Below, piece by piece: positions 31,469 through 42,066 of a stretch of DNA of 64,000 bases. Where the stretch lies: contig CM072863.1 in the NCBI GenBank assembly GCA_036937835.1, positions 24,078,501 through 24,142,500 on the forward strand, in the 5' to 3' direction. Under the pieces are notes generated by a model. That model did no database searches. It was not told where the DNA came from and saw nothing but the letters and a program-made list of their open reading frames with translations. Source of the DNA: Pampus argenteus. Its lineage: Eukaryota > Chordata > Actinopteri > Scombriformes > Stromateidae. How positions within the stretch are numbered: position 1 is the stretch's first letter; every line of letters starts with the position of its first letter. The position numbers were made by a program, and so were the translations under genes.

Positions 31469-32965
31469 CTAACTCAGACGCATCCACTGTCTGGAAGAGT
31501 CAGGGTGGAGGAGCACTGGGGCACAGGTAAAGAGCTTCTTAAGCCTCTGAAAAGCCTGTTCAGCTTCCGCAGGCCATGAAAAGGGGATATTTGATGAGGT
31601 AAGTCTGGTCAGGGGGGCAGTAATTTTGCTAAAATTCCTGATGAACCTGCGATAAAAATTGGCAAAACCAAGAAAGCACTGCAGCTGTTTGCGGGAGGTG
31701 GGGATTGGCCATTCAGCCACAGCTCTTATTTTAAGGGGGTCTGGTTGAAGCTGGCCCTCAGCAATGATGTAACCCAGGAAGCTGACAAAAGGTTGGTGAA
31801 ATTTACATTTCTCAGGCTTAACATAGAGCTTGTTCTCCAGGAGGCGCTGCAATACCAGGCGGACATGCTGGACGTGCTCCTCTGGTGTGCGGGAGAAGAT
31901 CAGAATGTCGTACAGATACACAAAGACAAAATGGTTTAACATGTCACGGAGAATGTCGTTGATGAGGGCTTGGAAGACAGCAGGGGCATTGGTGAGCCCA
32001 AAGGGCATCACCAAATATTCAAAGTGGCCTAAAGGGGTGTTAAAGGCTGTCTTCCATTCATCTCCCTCCCGAATCCGGACCAGATGGTATGCATTGCGGA
32101 GGTCGAGCTTGGAGAAGATTTGAGCATGACACAAGGGTTCAAAAGAGGGATCAATCAGGGGAAGAGGATACTTGTTTTTAATGGTGATGTCATTTAATCC
32201 TCGAAAATCAATGCAGGGACGAAGTGTCTTGTCCTTTTTCTCAACAAAGAAAAAACCAGCTCCTAATGGGGAAGAAGAGGGACGGATGAGGCCTGCTGCC
32301 AGGGAGGTGTTTATGTATTGCTCCATGGCCTCTTTCTCAGGGTGGGACAGGTTATAGAGGCGGCTGACGGGGAGTTTGGCACCTGGGAGGAGGTCTATTG
32401 CGCTATCATAGGGTCGATGAGGGGGAAGGGACAATGCCAGGTCTTTACTGAAGACCGCTGCCAGGTCATGATAATCTGAGGGAACATTGGATACATCAGG
32501 AGGGGCTGGAGGGGGGGGACGTAGGGAACTGGAGGCAGGAAAAGCTGAGTGGAGGCAGTAGGAGTGACAGTGAACACTCCAACTGGTGATAGACGAAGTC
32601 TGCCAGTCAATGTGGGGATTATGGCGTTTTAACCATGGGAGGCCTAAAACCACTGGAGAGATGGGAGAGGGCAGAACATGCAACTGGATCTTCTCGTGGC
32701 GGTTGCCAGAAATTACTAATAAAACGGGCTCTGTACAGTGGGTCACAGTGGCTATGAGTCTGCCATCTAGAGCGTTAGCATTTTGGGGTTTGGCAAGTGG
32801 CTCGAGAGGGATTTGCAATTGATTAGCAAGTTCTTGGTCAATGTTGCCGGTCCTTTTTCTATTCCTCTCCCTCTGTCGATTATCAATCTTGACGGCCAGT
32901 GATATTAACTCGTCTAAAGAATTGGGTTCGTCGCGAGTAGCTAGTTCATCCTTAATATTGGCCAA
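31469..32965 (-). pseudogene. Ty3/gypsy protease remnant and reverse transcriptase
   Basis: The frame starts in gag's end (DELISLAVKIDNRQRER), jumps to protease after its active site (IDQELANQLQIPLEPL, SPVVLGLPWLKRHNP), then RT: PYDSAIDLLPGAKLP, RPCIDFRGLNDITIKNKYP, FSKLDLRNAYHLVRI, MPFGLTNAPAVFQ, and the active-site box. That box reads VYLYDILIF where the family has Tyr-Leu-Asp-Asp, so the first catalytic Asp of the pair is Tyr here. The protease Asp-Ser-Gly and the gag zinc knuckle are absent. It ends at QWMRLS with a frameshift into RNase H. Confidence 0.88.
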
Positions 32966-33577
32966 TAGCCCCTTAACAAAAACAGCTCGTAACTCTCTGC
33001 AGCTAGGATACGGAAGTCAATAGAGAAATTAGCAACTGAAGCAGAACCCTGACGTAGGGACAATAAACGTTTCTCAGCCTCCCGACCCTGAATTGGATGA
33101 TCGAAAACTCTGCGAAGCTCAGCTATAAAGGAATCATATGACCCCAGGACACTAGAACCTCCCTCACATAATGCAGTAGCCCACTGACCTGCTCTTCCTC
33201 TAAGTAAATTAACTATATATGCAATACGTGAGCGATCTGACGGGTAGCTAGATGGTTGCTGATCAAAGACTAGAGAGCACTGTAAAAGAAAACGGCCACA
33301 GGAACCCAAATCGCCCGAATAATGCTCCGGAGGTGGAACAAAAGGTTCCTTGGCTGCGGGGGGGAGGGGTGTTTTAAGGGAAATCATGGCTACTCACTGC
33401 TGCTGGGATTTCAGCTGGGGGAGTCTGGGTGGACAGTTGAGAGGCAACTTGGGCCACACTGGCACTTAAGTCCTGCAACAAGCTCATGACACCGGAAAGT
33501 AATCGGTCATGCCTTCCAAGTAATATCCCTTGGGTGGTGAGGGCTTCACGAAGAGCATCTCGATCTGCTGGGTCCAT
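32941..33577 (-). pseudogene. Ty3/gypsy gag
   Basis: The start at 33577 gives MDPADRDALREALTTQG with a helical N-terminus, stopping at 33374. A second frame from 33387 has PEHYSGDLGSCGRFLLQC, RIAYIVNLLRGRAGQWATAL and AELRRVFDHP, which match the retrotransposon gag capsid domain. It then shifts frame into the next segment. It forms the particle shell in the family. Two frame changes make it non-functional. Confidence 0.8.
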
Positions 33578-33596
33578 GGTATGGCCAGATTGTACT

Positions 33597-34088
33597 GTGA
33601 TGACTCGCTGGTAGTGGACCCATAAATGCAGAGGAGCAGAGTTTTGTCAAATAAGCAGCCGTTTATTAGACCACGGGAAAAAGGGGCAGGGGGTGTCACG
33701 GGCCTCAGGAAGGCAGCAGGGGCAGGGGAGTTCACGGGGGGAGCTTGAGCCGGGGACGAGGTAGGGAGAGGCCGTCGAGGGGTTTAGGCTGGGGCGGACT
33801 GGTGCAGAAGCCTGGTGGTGAGGAGGGCGAAGAGCTGGAGTCTGGAGACAGAAATAAAAGTTAATACTCAGCTAAATCACAGGTTACAAAGTCTAATGAG
33901 GAGCCTAGTTGATCTACCACGATGCGGTGACAATCTGGCAGCAGCATGCAGGAGGCCAGCCTCTAAATACTGCTTGAGATGATGATCAGCTTCAGGTGTG
34001 TGCAGACAGCTCCACAGCACCACACCCATCCCTGTAAAGAGAGCACCTGGAGCCCAACCCCCAGCCTAGACACCACAGTATATCAACA
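33597..34088 (-). repeat. Candidate Ty3/gypsy 5' LTR
   Basis: Upstream of gag on the minus strand, sequence from TGTTGATATA (34088) to GTCATCACA (about 33597) contains CTAATAAACGG as a poly(A) signal, followed by a T-rich stretch. Boundaries are guesses because the partner LTR is missing. The usual TGG primer site is not obvious; TGGCCATACC follows after a few bases. Confidence 0.5.
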
Positions 34089-34336
34089 ACTTGTGAAAAA
34101 AAAAGGTATGTTAGGTACCCATTCAACCCATGTCAGTCGTTTGACATGTTTTGTCAAATTAAACAATAAAAGAAAATCCTGAAGTCTCATAAAATATATG
34201 AAATTATTATTTTGTAACTCTGATTAATAATTGTAACTTAATAACTACAACCAAACATATTAGCATATCAAAAGTTGTAAAAGTTGATGGATTTTTGGAG
34301 AGTGGAGGTGGAGCCTGAATTGGGACACTGTTTATA

Positions 34337-35324
34337 CACTGCTCACAAAAATTAAAGGAACACTTTAAAGAAACACATTAGATACATCAGATCTCAATAT
34401 AAAGTTAGTTTTCTGTACAAATAACGACAGGGCAGTGTCTTAGAAACAAAAGGATGACAAGTCTTTTAATGGAAATAAAAGTTTTCAGCTTACAGAGGGC
34501 TCAATTGTGTAGACACCATAAAATCAGAGTGAAATGAAGATGTGGCAGGCTAGTCCACTTTTTCCAAAACTTAATTTCTGCAACTCAAAATGCTTTTCAG
34601 TATCTTGTGTGGCCCCCACGAGCTTGTATGCATGCTTGACAATGTCGCGGCATGCTCCTAATGAGATGACGGATGGTGTCTTGTGGCATTTCCTCCCAGA
34701 TCTGTGTGAGGGCATCCCTGAGCTGTTGTACAGTCTGAGGAGCAACCTGGCGGCGCCTAATTTACCAAAACACAATGTCCCAAAGATGTTCTATTGGGTT
34801 TAGGTCAGGGGATCGTGAAGACCATTCAATTGTTTCAATTGCTTCATCCTCCAGGTATTGCCTGCATACTCTTGCCACGTGAGGCCGGGCATTGTCGTGC
34901 ATTAGGAGGAAACCAGGACCTACTGCACCAATGTAGGGTCTGACAATGGGTTCAAGGATTTCATCTCGATACCTTATGGCAGTCAGAGCACCATTTCCTT
35001 GGCAGTAGAGGTCTGTGCGTCCCTCCATGGATATGCCTCCCCAGACCATCACTGACCCACCACCAAACCTGTCATGTTGAACGACGTTGCAGGCAGCATA
35101 ACGTTCTCCTTGTCTTCTCCAGACTCTTTCACGTCTATCACAGGTGCTCAGGGTGAACCTGCTCTCGTCTGTGAAAAGTACAGGGCGCCAGTGGCGGACT
35201 TGCCAATTCTGGTGTTCTTGAGCAAATGCCAGTCGAGCTCCACGGTGCTGGGCAGTAAGCACAGGGCCCACTACAGGACGTTGGGCCCCCAGGCCACCTT
35301 CATGAAGTCTGTTCCTGATTGTTT
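34337..35324 (-). mobile_element. Tc1-like DNA transposon, right end truncated
   Basis: The left terminus reads (TA)CACTGCTCACAAAAATTAAAGG at 34335 onwards, the known style of one fish Tc1 group. The minus strand encodes most of the DDE domain. The transposase N-terminal DNA-binding domain and the right terminus are lost at about 35325, where an LTR-like sequence begins. Confidence 0.88.
34600..35324 (-). pseudogene. Tc1 transposase, DDE catalytic domain
   Basis: From the right: TIRNRLHEGGLGAQRPVV, HWRPVLFTDESRFTLS (first Asp), GGGSVMVWGGIS, FLLMHDNARPHVARV (second Asp) and SPDLNPIEHLWDI (Glu; Asp-34-Glu arrangement). All three acidic residues are present. A stop follows IVFW at 34762, whereas in another frame the C-terminal tail continues (APQTVQQLRDALTQIWEEMP). 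The N-terminal paired-type DNA-binding domain is absent. Confidence 0.88.
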
Positions 35325-35655
35325 GGTGTGGGCGGGGGCGTGGTGCATCAGCTGCAGGAGAGAGGTGTGGGGAGGGCTCAGGAGAGCAGCGCCAGGTGAG
35401 AGTGATTGACACACCGGTTCCCAGGTGGTTAATCACTCTCGCCTTTGCCCGATATAGGAGCATGCTGGACCAGAGAGAGGGGAAGCACGGACAAGCACGG
35501 ACAAGAAAGAAGACGCAGAGCAGACGACAGCGAGAAGCCTGTGATCGGCTGCAGAGCGTCTGATTTATGTGTTAAATAAAGAATCAGTGTGAACAAGCTG
35601 TGGTCACGGTGTACTCTGTGCTGAGAGAACCCACTGAGGCAGTGAAACTGTCACA
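35325..35655 (+). repeat. LTR-like fragment
   Basis: It starts TGTGGGCGGGG near 35327 and ends CTGTCACA at 35655, so it has TG...CA ends. It has a TATA-like GATATAGGAGC near 35450 and AATAAA at about 35576. These suggest a solo LTR or LTR piece of a gypsy-type element. No target duplication is found, so boundaries and identity are provisional. Confidence 0.45.
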
Positions 35656-35664
35656 CATACAACA

Positions 35665-36427
35665 CCTACCAACTCAATACATTTCACTACCAGTATGGTT
35701 GTAGAACGGATTTCATCCCAGTAGATTTCATTATGATTATATTTGTTTGTACGTGTCGTTTAGGAGGGCGGCATAGAAGTCAATGAGACTGCTGGGCTTG
35801 AATGCGTCTTTCAGGACATCACAGTTCTGTAACTCGGCCAACTCAAACTGATAAGAAGGCTGGGATTCATCGATGTCGGAAACAAAGGGGTTCTGGAAAA
35901 GGCGGATATCTTTTGCATTAACATGTAGTTCACTGAAACACACACTGAACTCTGCCTTCAGCATTTCCACTGCTTCCACACACGTTTCAGCTGGGACCGC
36001 TGGGTTCTCAGCAGAGAGGCTTTGGGTAGCAGGAAGATGGATCAAGCTGTTCTGTTTCACTTGTTCCAAAAGCAGCGCTCGTTCCACCTCAAATGCCTTT
36101 ATGTGGGAATACATGTCGCAAATTAGTGTCCCTTGGCCTTGTAGCTGCAAGTTAAGGCTGTTCCCCATTTCTGTCACGTCTGTTAAAAATGCCAGGTGCC
36201 ATTTCCATTCTGGGTCGATCAGCTCAGGGACCGTTTTGTTTTTTGAATGAAGAAATGCGTTTATTTCAGGTAGCAGCTCGTTACGTTACGTTCTATGCAT
36301 GTACAAGTCTCGATCATGTGGCCAGACTGAAAAAAATCATAATGCATCTCTGGTGTTGGTCAGGGGGCCGGGCAAAATGTGGAGGCGGGCTGTATCCGGC
36401 CCGCGGGCCGTAGTTTGGGGACCACTG
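35665..36427 (-). mobile_element. Second hAT-like element, one end only
   Basis: The minus strand starts CAGTGGTCCCCAAACTACGG at 36427, a hAT-Charlie-type terminus, and runs into a C-terminal piece of transposase. The N-terminal half is missing and the other terminus is lost near 35665. It differs from the element at 28304 in its terminal sequence. Confidence 0.75.
35737..36250 (-). pseudogene. hAT transposase C-terminal portion
   Basis: The minus-strand frame from about 36250 reads WKWHLAFLTDVTEMGNSLNL, then LIHLPATQSLSAENP, FSVCFSELHVNAKDIRLFQN and FELAELQNCDVLKDAFKP. This matches the alpha-helical insertion region of Charlie-type hAT transposases. It ends at a stop at 35737 before the dimerisation block. 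Confidence 0.75.
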
Positions 36428-36435
36428 CCCTAACA

Positions 36436-37854
36436 TATGGCTTCTCTATTAGACACTGCTATTTTCCCTGTGTCAGTGCTTTAAAATTCAATATAATCTT
36501 CATTATTAGGGCAATGCAATGGCAGTTTTTGACACTTGCCCCTTCACAGAATTTAAAAATGGTAAATGTAGTCTGGGATTATCACTGATATACAATTTAT
36601 TTGTACAAGCACTGTCAATAATCTGGTTCTTTGTACGCAAACTGCTAGTTGCCAATTAATCAGATACTTTTTCAAAGTTAGAACATTGCATTTTTTGTCA
36701 TCTATAATGAGGTAACTTTTTTATCGATTTGTTTCGTCTGTCTTCTCAATTTTGTCATTCCCTTTCAAGTGGTAGAATAAAAAAGAGTTTTTGATATCCA
36801 CCCAGAAAAACCAGAGCATCTGCTAGATGATAAGAAACAAAACGCAATTATTTGCTTCTGAAGCTTCATTCATGAGCACTTTCTACATATCAGCCAGTGT
36901 GACTTGAGCTACATCTCCAAACTTTGTTGTTAGGAGATCAAAGTCACTGTGCTTTTGGCTCTACAAACATTTACATCCTGTGTGTGTTTGCATCTATGCA
37001 TGTGTTTGTATGCTTGTCAACCTGTGATATGTATATGGGCTATGTTGTTTGTTTGGAGGGCAAACCCAATAGCATAACACTGCTATTTGGAAAAATAAAT
37101 GATGCTAGTGGCAAGCCGTTGCTGCATGCATTCCTATGACAAGTAAATCATAAACCAAATGATTTATGATACTAAATTAAAGAACAACATTTGTTCATTT
37201 AACTATTATTTCACATATAATAAGGCAACGGAGAAGAGAGAAAGTCTTTTCAAAGCTATAGCAGCAAGTGGGAGGGTTTGACAAGACAAAGAAGGAAAAT
37301 TACTTCAAGCTTTTATTCAAAGCTTTGATACATTTATTTGTCACAAAATAGTGAGATGTTGGTTTCTTGTATTTTATGTGTCTTGTCTTCCTGTTTTATT
37401 TTAAAATTCACGTTGCCTCTCATTTCAGGTCACTTGTTCTTCCCTTGTGTGTCACCTGTTACTGTGATCCTAACGCTGTAACTTGTGCAAGGAACCCTAT
37501 AACCTGGTGCATTATTAAACATGGCAATGTTTACATTAAAAAAGTACATTTTTATTTAACATGACCAAGACCCTACAGCAGCCAGTGCTTAAACTCAATA
37601 ATACCCCGGACACACAGTCTCTGGTCTCTATTACAGTTCTGGGACAGCAGATAACATGTCAAAGGTATATTTGGATTTAACTGGCCACATATTGGGAATA
37701 TAAATGCCCATAGTTTACTACAGTTTCTTTCTTGCTTGAAAAATGTTAAAATTTAATAAACTGATATATTAACACCAAAATTAGAACAGCTTTTAGCCTG
37801 GCTCAATTTAATATCTGCCATTGCTTCAAGGTTACAAACATTGTTGACCTATCA
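36436..37854. other. Unassigned spacer
   Basis: AT-rich, with short open frames of 65-71 codons and no recognised motif. Nothing else was seen. Confidence 0.6.
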
Positions 37855-38290
37855 GATTCTAGGACTGGGAGACTAGTCAGGCTTGAGGGAAGGATGAATG
37901 CAGCAATCTACAGAGACATCCTGCTCCAGAGTGCTCTTGACCTCAGAGGGGGGTGATGGTTCATCTTTCAACAGTACAACAAAACTAAACATATAGCCAA
38001 GATATCAAAAGAGTGGCTTCAGGATAACTTTGATAATGTCCTACAGTGGCCTAGCCAGAGCCAAGATTTGAATCCCATTGAACATCTCTGGAGGGATCTG
38101 AAAATGACACCGACACTCCTCAGCCAATCTGATGGAGTTTGAGAGGTTCTGTAAAAATGGATGGATGTAAATCTGGCCAATATCTTGGCACACGTACAAG
38201 ACTGTAGGTGTGCCAAGCTTGTGGCTTCAAATTCCAAAAGATTTGAGGCTGTAATTGTTGTCAAAGGTGCCGCAACAAAGTATTGAGCAA
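37855..38290 (+). pseudogene. Tc1 transposase relic, C-terminal third
   Basis: The plus strand, with stops and frame changes, reads REGRMNAAIYRDILLQ, FQQYNKTKHIAKISKEWLQ (second Asp region; the Asp is lost), SQSQDLNPIEHLWRDLK (Glu block) and a tail with RFEAVIVVKGAATKY. It is older and of a different Tc1 group from the 34337 copy. No termini were found. Confidence 0.8.
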
Positions 38291-41035
38291 AGGCTGTGTA
38301 TTGTTATGTGCATATTGTATATGGTTTGTTAGGTCTAATTGTGAGAGATTCACGGCCACTTAAAAGAGACATATATTTTTTAATAACCAGTGTACATGGT
38401 TATTTAACATTATATAAGTATTTTCATGGAGGAATAATTGATATCACCTGTCATGATTGTTTCAGTGACATACTTACAATGTTTAAATATGTTAAAATGC
38501 ATTTCATGATTCAACAGCTAAGTTTTTCTTAGAAAAGAAGAAAAACTTTGTTTGTTTTCTTTTTTGTCCCTCTTATATTTCACCTGTTTGGTTCAGTTCA
38601 AATAAATTGTGGTGCCTATTTAAACAAATTGTGGTGATTGTTTAGTTTGATTAATTGGGACTGTTGCAAGAGGTGTCAATCAAAACCTTCCTAATAAGTC
38701 AACAACCAGGCTGTGACTGTTTGATCTTTAGTCTGATTCTAAGTGACACTGTTGTGTTTGTGTCATGCACAAAATTACTTCACATGTGTTGAGCTTGTAT
38801 CCTACTCTTTCTTTCTGTAATATTATTGTACAGTTCCTCTTTCTTTGTTACAGACAGTCTTGTACCTTTTTGAGTTTTAACAAATAAAGCAGATTTTTGC
38901 TTCTTCCCAGTATTTCACTGTTTGTACTGATTACTGAACCAAGAGAGTATCTACAAAATTATAACATTATCTCTCTCACTACATGAGTTGTTTATAGACA
39001 TGTATGTCTATGTTTAGGGCAGCAATTATTATTTGTATACAGATAATTCCTAACTATGCCTTCATAACAGAGCCAGATGTTGGTCAGAATGTTCAGATGA
39101 AACTGCAGGGCTTGTGTCAGGATAGCTCTACCCATCTGCTCCTGCCTATATCCTGGTGGTTTGGGCTTGGGCTGTGCAGCTATTAACCAGGGTCAACAGC
39201 TGGTACAGTGTGAGCGTGCTGGCAGCTCCTCGTGTTCTCTCTGACCCTATGTCACCTACTCACCCTGGACGCATGTAGATGAGCCAGGCGACACAGCGGT
39301 GTGAGGTTACAGTGTCACTGTCATCATGAAGGAGGTCAGACGCTTTAATGACTTTCATGCTAAAAAGCTTGTTTCCTGTGAGCAGCAGTACAGGTCATCA
39401 GATATGTCATCATCATCATGGGACTGGCTATTTACTGTCAGACAATGCCATGCATGGATGCATAGAGCTACACTACACTACAGGTCACACCTCCAATTTG
39501 TCTCCAATTACACAGGAATTAAACAAGAGATGGAGAGAGGATGTTAAGTTGACCTGTATAAACAGGGAAGTAAAACTCTCCACTGGAACTTGATATTTTA
39601 TAAATATATAAAGCACATTAATACTTTAAGTATGAAACTAATTCAAATATTATTCCCAAGTAGTATGCAAATATGTTTGTATGTTGTTGCTCTTTAATTG
39701 CATTAATGCATTGTATTTTTTTACTTCCTGATTTTTATCGAAGCACGTCGTACTGTTTCAACATCATAAGACTTTTTCTAACTTCCAGACAGATATGATA
39801 TTATTATTGCTGATTTATTTTTAAGTTGGCAACACATTGTGAGGTATTTCTAGAGGAATTCATTTTATATGCATTTTATTTGAAACTTTGTAAAAAAAAA
39901 AAAAAAAAAGATGGAAGAAAGAGTTTCCTCTATTTTTTATTTATTTATTTTTATTTTATTTTATTGTATTATTATTATTTATTTTTATTTTTTTGCAATT
40001 TCAAGTGCTGACTAATTAGTAATGTTTATATAATCAAGTCACAAATGAAATCAGATGATGTTCACTGTGATGGACTGAACTAAGTTTTTTCTCAGTTTTA
40101 AGTCAAACACATGGAAACACATTAATTGTTTTCCAAACCTGCTTAACATGTTTGTAATTTGTTATATAGTCTAATGCATATAAGACTATAAAACTGCTGC
40201 GTGCATACGCCACATTGTGTTAATTGATCTTCTAAAAATATTTAATAAAACAAAACAATAAAAACAAAAAAAAAACCTTTTAAAATCAGTTGCACTTTAT
40301 TCATTTATATTCTGAAAGAAGGTATGCAATGATTTTATTCTAATTTGTATTTCTTACAATAAGTCCTCCAATATCACTATATTGATGGTCCATGCACTCC
40401 AAAATGGCATAGAAGTGTGTTCTGATCTAATGCCTCTATCACAGGATGATGCCATTTAAACCAAATCCTAGTAAGTCAAGTACAAGTAAGTTGTCTGTGA
40501 TGTACAGCCAAAGCTCATGACTCATGGGCTTACACTGTAGTCAAGCCACAACATCACGCTGTACATGTGAAAATGGAAAATAAAACTCTATTGCCAGGGT
40601 TTAGCGGTGCTGGTGCGCATCGCTTTGATAAAGTTTATAAATTTGCTTTATGATATTAACAACAAAAAGCTTCAACACACTGACATATACTGCCAACATG
40701 TAGCAAAATATAACTGCACAATTGTCTTATACTCCAACCAAATTGAGCTTGTCAGCTTTATCATGTCATCTATTTTCTGAAATTTGTCCACTGCTGTCAG
40801 TTATTACTGTTTCTGAGCTGCAAGAGTCCCCTGTACCAGAACTCTGCAACAGTCTCCTGTTCCTAAGCCACAGTGTTATTTTTGTTCCTGTGCTGCAGCA
40901 ACCTCCAGTGGCTGTGGTTCTGCACACTCCTGTTTCTCTCGCTCCACAGATTCACCTGCATTTCTCCCAGCTGACACAACCTGCTTGGAACAATGTTGTG
41001 TGTCTGATTTGATGGCCTAAGTGCCAAAGTAAAAC
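38291..41035. other. Unassigned region
   Basis: Contains an A run and AT-rich tract at about 39890-40010. A 96-codon open frame at 40722-41012 is rich in Pro, Val and Leu with repeated CTCCTGTT-like words but has no known domain. No gene is called. Confidence 0.55.
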
Positions 41036-41415
41036 GTCTTTAGGAGGGCATCAAAAATTCCTCTATGCAGGAAAAAAAACATTGTCTGAACATTAGCTCC
41101 CTCATCAAGAAAGCCCAGCAGAGGATGTACTTCCTGTGGCAGCTGAAGAAATTCAGTCTGCTTAAGGCAATGATGGTCCAGTTCTACACTGCCTTCATTG
41201 AGTCCATCCTCACCACCTCCCTCTCCATCTGGTATGCTGCAGCCGCTGCCAAGGACAAACACAGACTCCAGCGAGTCATCCGCTCAGCTGAGATCTACCT
41301 CACAGATCTGTGAGCTGTGATCAGGTGCAACCTCCCATCCCTCTACACCTCCAGAACTTAAAGACGGGCAAGGAGAATCACGGCTGACCCCTCCCATCCG
41401 GGTCATGGATTGTTT
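41036..41415 (+). mobile_element. Rex1-clade LINE fragment joined to an L2
   Basis: The plus strand reads ISSLIKKAQQRMYFLWQLKK, ILTTSLSIWYAAAAAKDK, RLQRVIRSAE and then RRARRITADPSHPGHGLF, the Rex1 C-terminal blocks. Immediately after GLF (about 41415), where LPSG would follow, the sequence becomes L2 ORF1. Neither a Rex1 tail nor a continuation is found on the far side of the L2. Confidence 0.82.
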
Positions 41416-42066
41416 GGGACTCTAGCTAGCCGTCCCCTGGTAGTTCCCGAGCAGCCGGGAGGCTGGGTGACTGTTCGAAGGAGGCATAGCCCCAAACAGA
41501 AGCCTACGGTACACCACCAACCACTTCACGTATCAAACCGATTTTCCCCACTCAGCGACACACCCGCTGAGAGGCCAACTCTGGTCATTGGCAGCTCAAT
41601 TTTAAGAAACGTGAAGTTAGCGACACCGGGGACCATAGTTAAATGCATCCCGGGGGCCAGAGCGGGCGACATTGAGTCTAATTTATAACTGCTGGCTAAA
41701 GATAAGAGGAGATATAATAAAATTATTATTCACGTCGGCGGTAATGACACCCGGTTACGTCAATCGGAGGTTACTAAAATTAATGTGTCATCGGTGTGTG
41801 AATATGCAAAAACAATGTCGGACTCAGTAATTTTCTCTGGTCCCCTACCCAATGTAACCAGTGATGACATGTATAGCCGCATGTCGTCATTTCACCGCTG
41901 GTTGTCGAGGTGGTGTCCAGATAATGATGTGGGCTTTATAAATAATTGGACACCTTTATGGGGAAAACCTGGTCTGATTAGGAGAGACGGCATCCATCCC
42001 ACTTTGTATGGAGCAGCTCTTATATCTAGACACATGGCCAAGTTTATTAGTGGATCTAACCCATGA
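41410..42066 (+). pseudogene. L2 ORF1, SGNH/GDSL esterase-like
   Basis: The reading has ERPTLVIGSSILRNVKLA (block I, with a Ser in the catalytic position), IIIHVGGNDTRL (block III, G-x-N-D) and LIRRDGIHPTLYGAALIS (block V, D-x-x-H). These give the Ser-Asp-His triad of SGNH hydrolases, a domain described in ORF1 of CR1/L2-clade LINEs. The N-terminal about 60 residues are basic and Pro-rich. One TAA at 41686-41688, in the same frame, interrupts it. The first codons may belong to the fused Rex1. Confidence 0.85.

Larger units (their letters stand above)
30064..34088 (-). mobile_element. Ty3/gypsy LTR retrotransposon, 3'-truncated
   Basis: Minus-strand order is a candidate 5' LTR (about 33597-34088), gag, protease remnant, RT, RNase H and integrase. 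It ends within the integrase C-terminus at an AT microsatellite (30045-30068), so the 3' LTR is missing. Domain order PR-RT-RH-IN and the motifs place it in Ty3/gypsy, of the Sushi-like type common in fish. Confidence 0.88.

Noticed and set aside
28304..36427. A single large hAT element bounded by CAGGGGTC at 28304 and CAGTGGTC at 36427, with CCCTA next to both ends
   Set aside because: Transposase parts would be in the wrong order (C-terminal piece before the BED finger on the minus strand), and the flanking 8-mers agree at only 5 positions. Two separate hAT elements fit better.
40722..41012. 96-codon frame with repeated Pro/Val/Leu words
   Set aside because: No domain, no splice or promoter context, and repetitive codon words. 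Coding is possible but unsupported.
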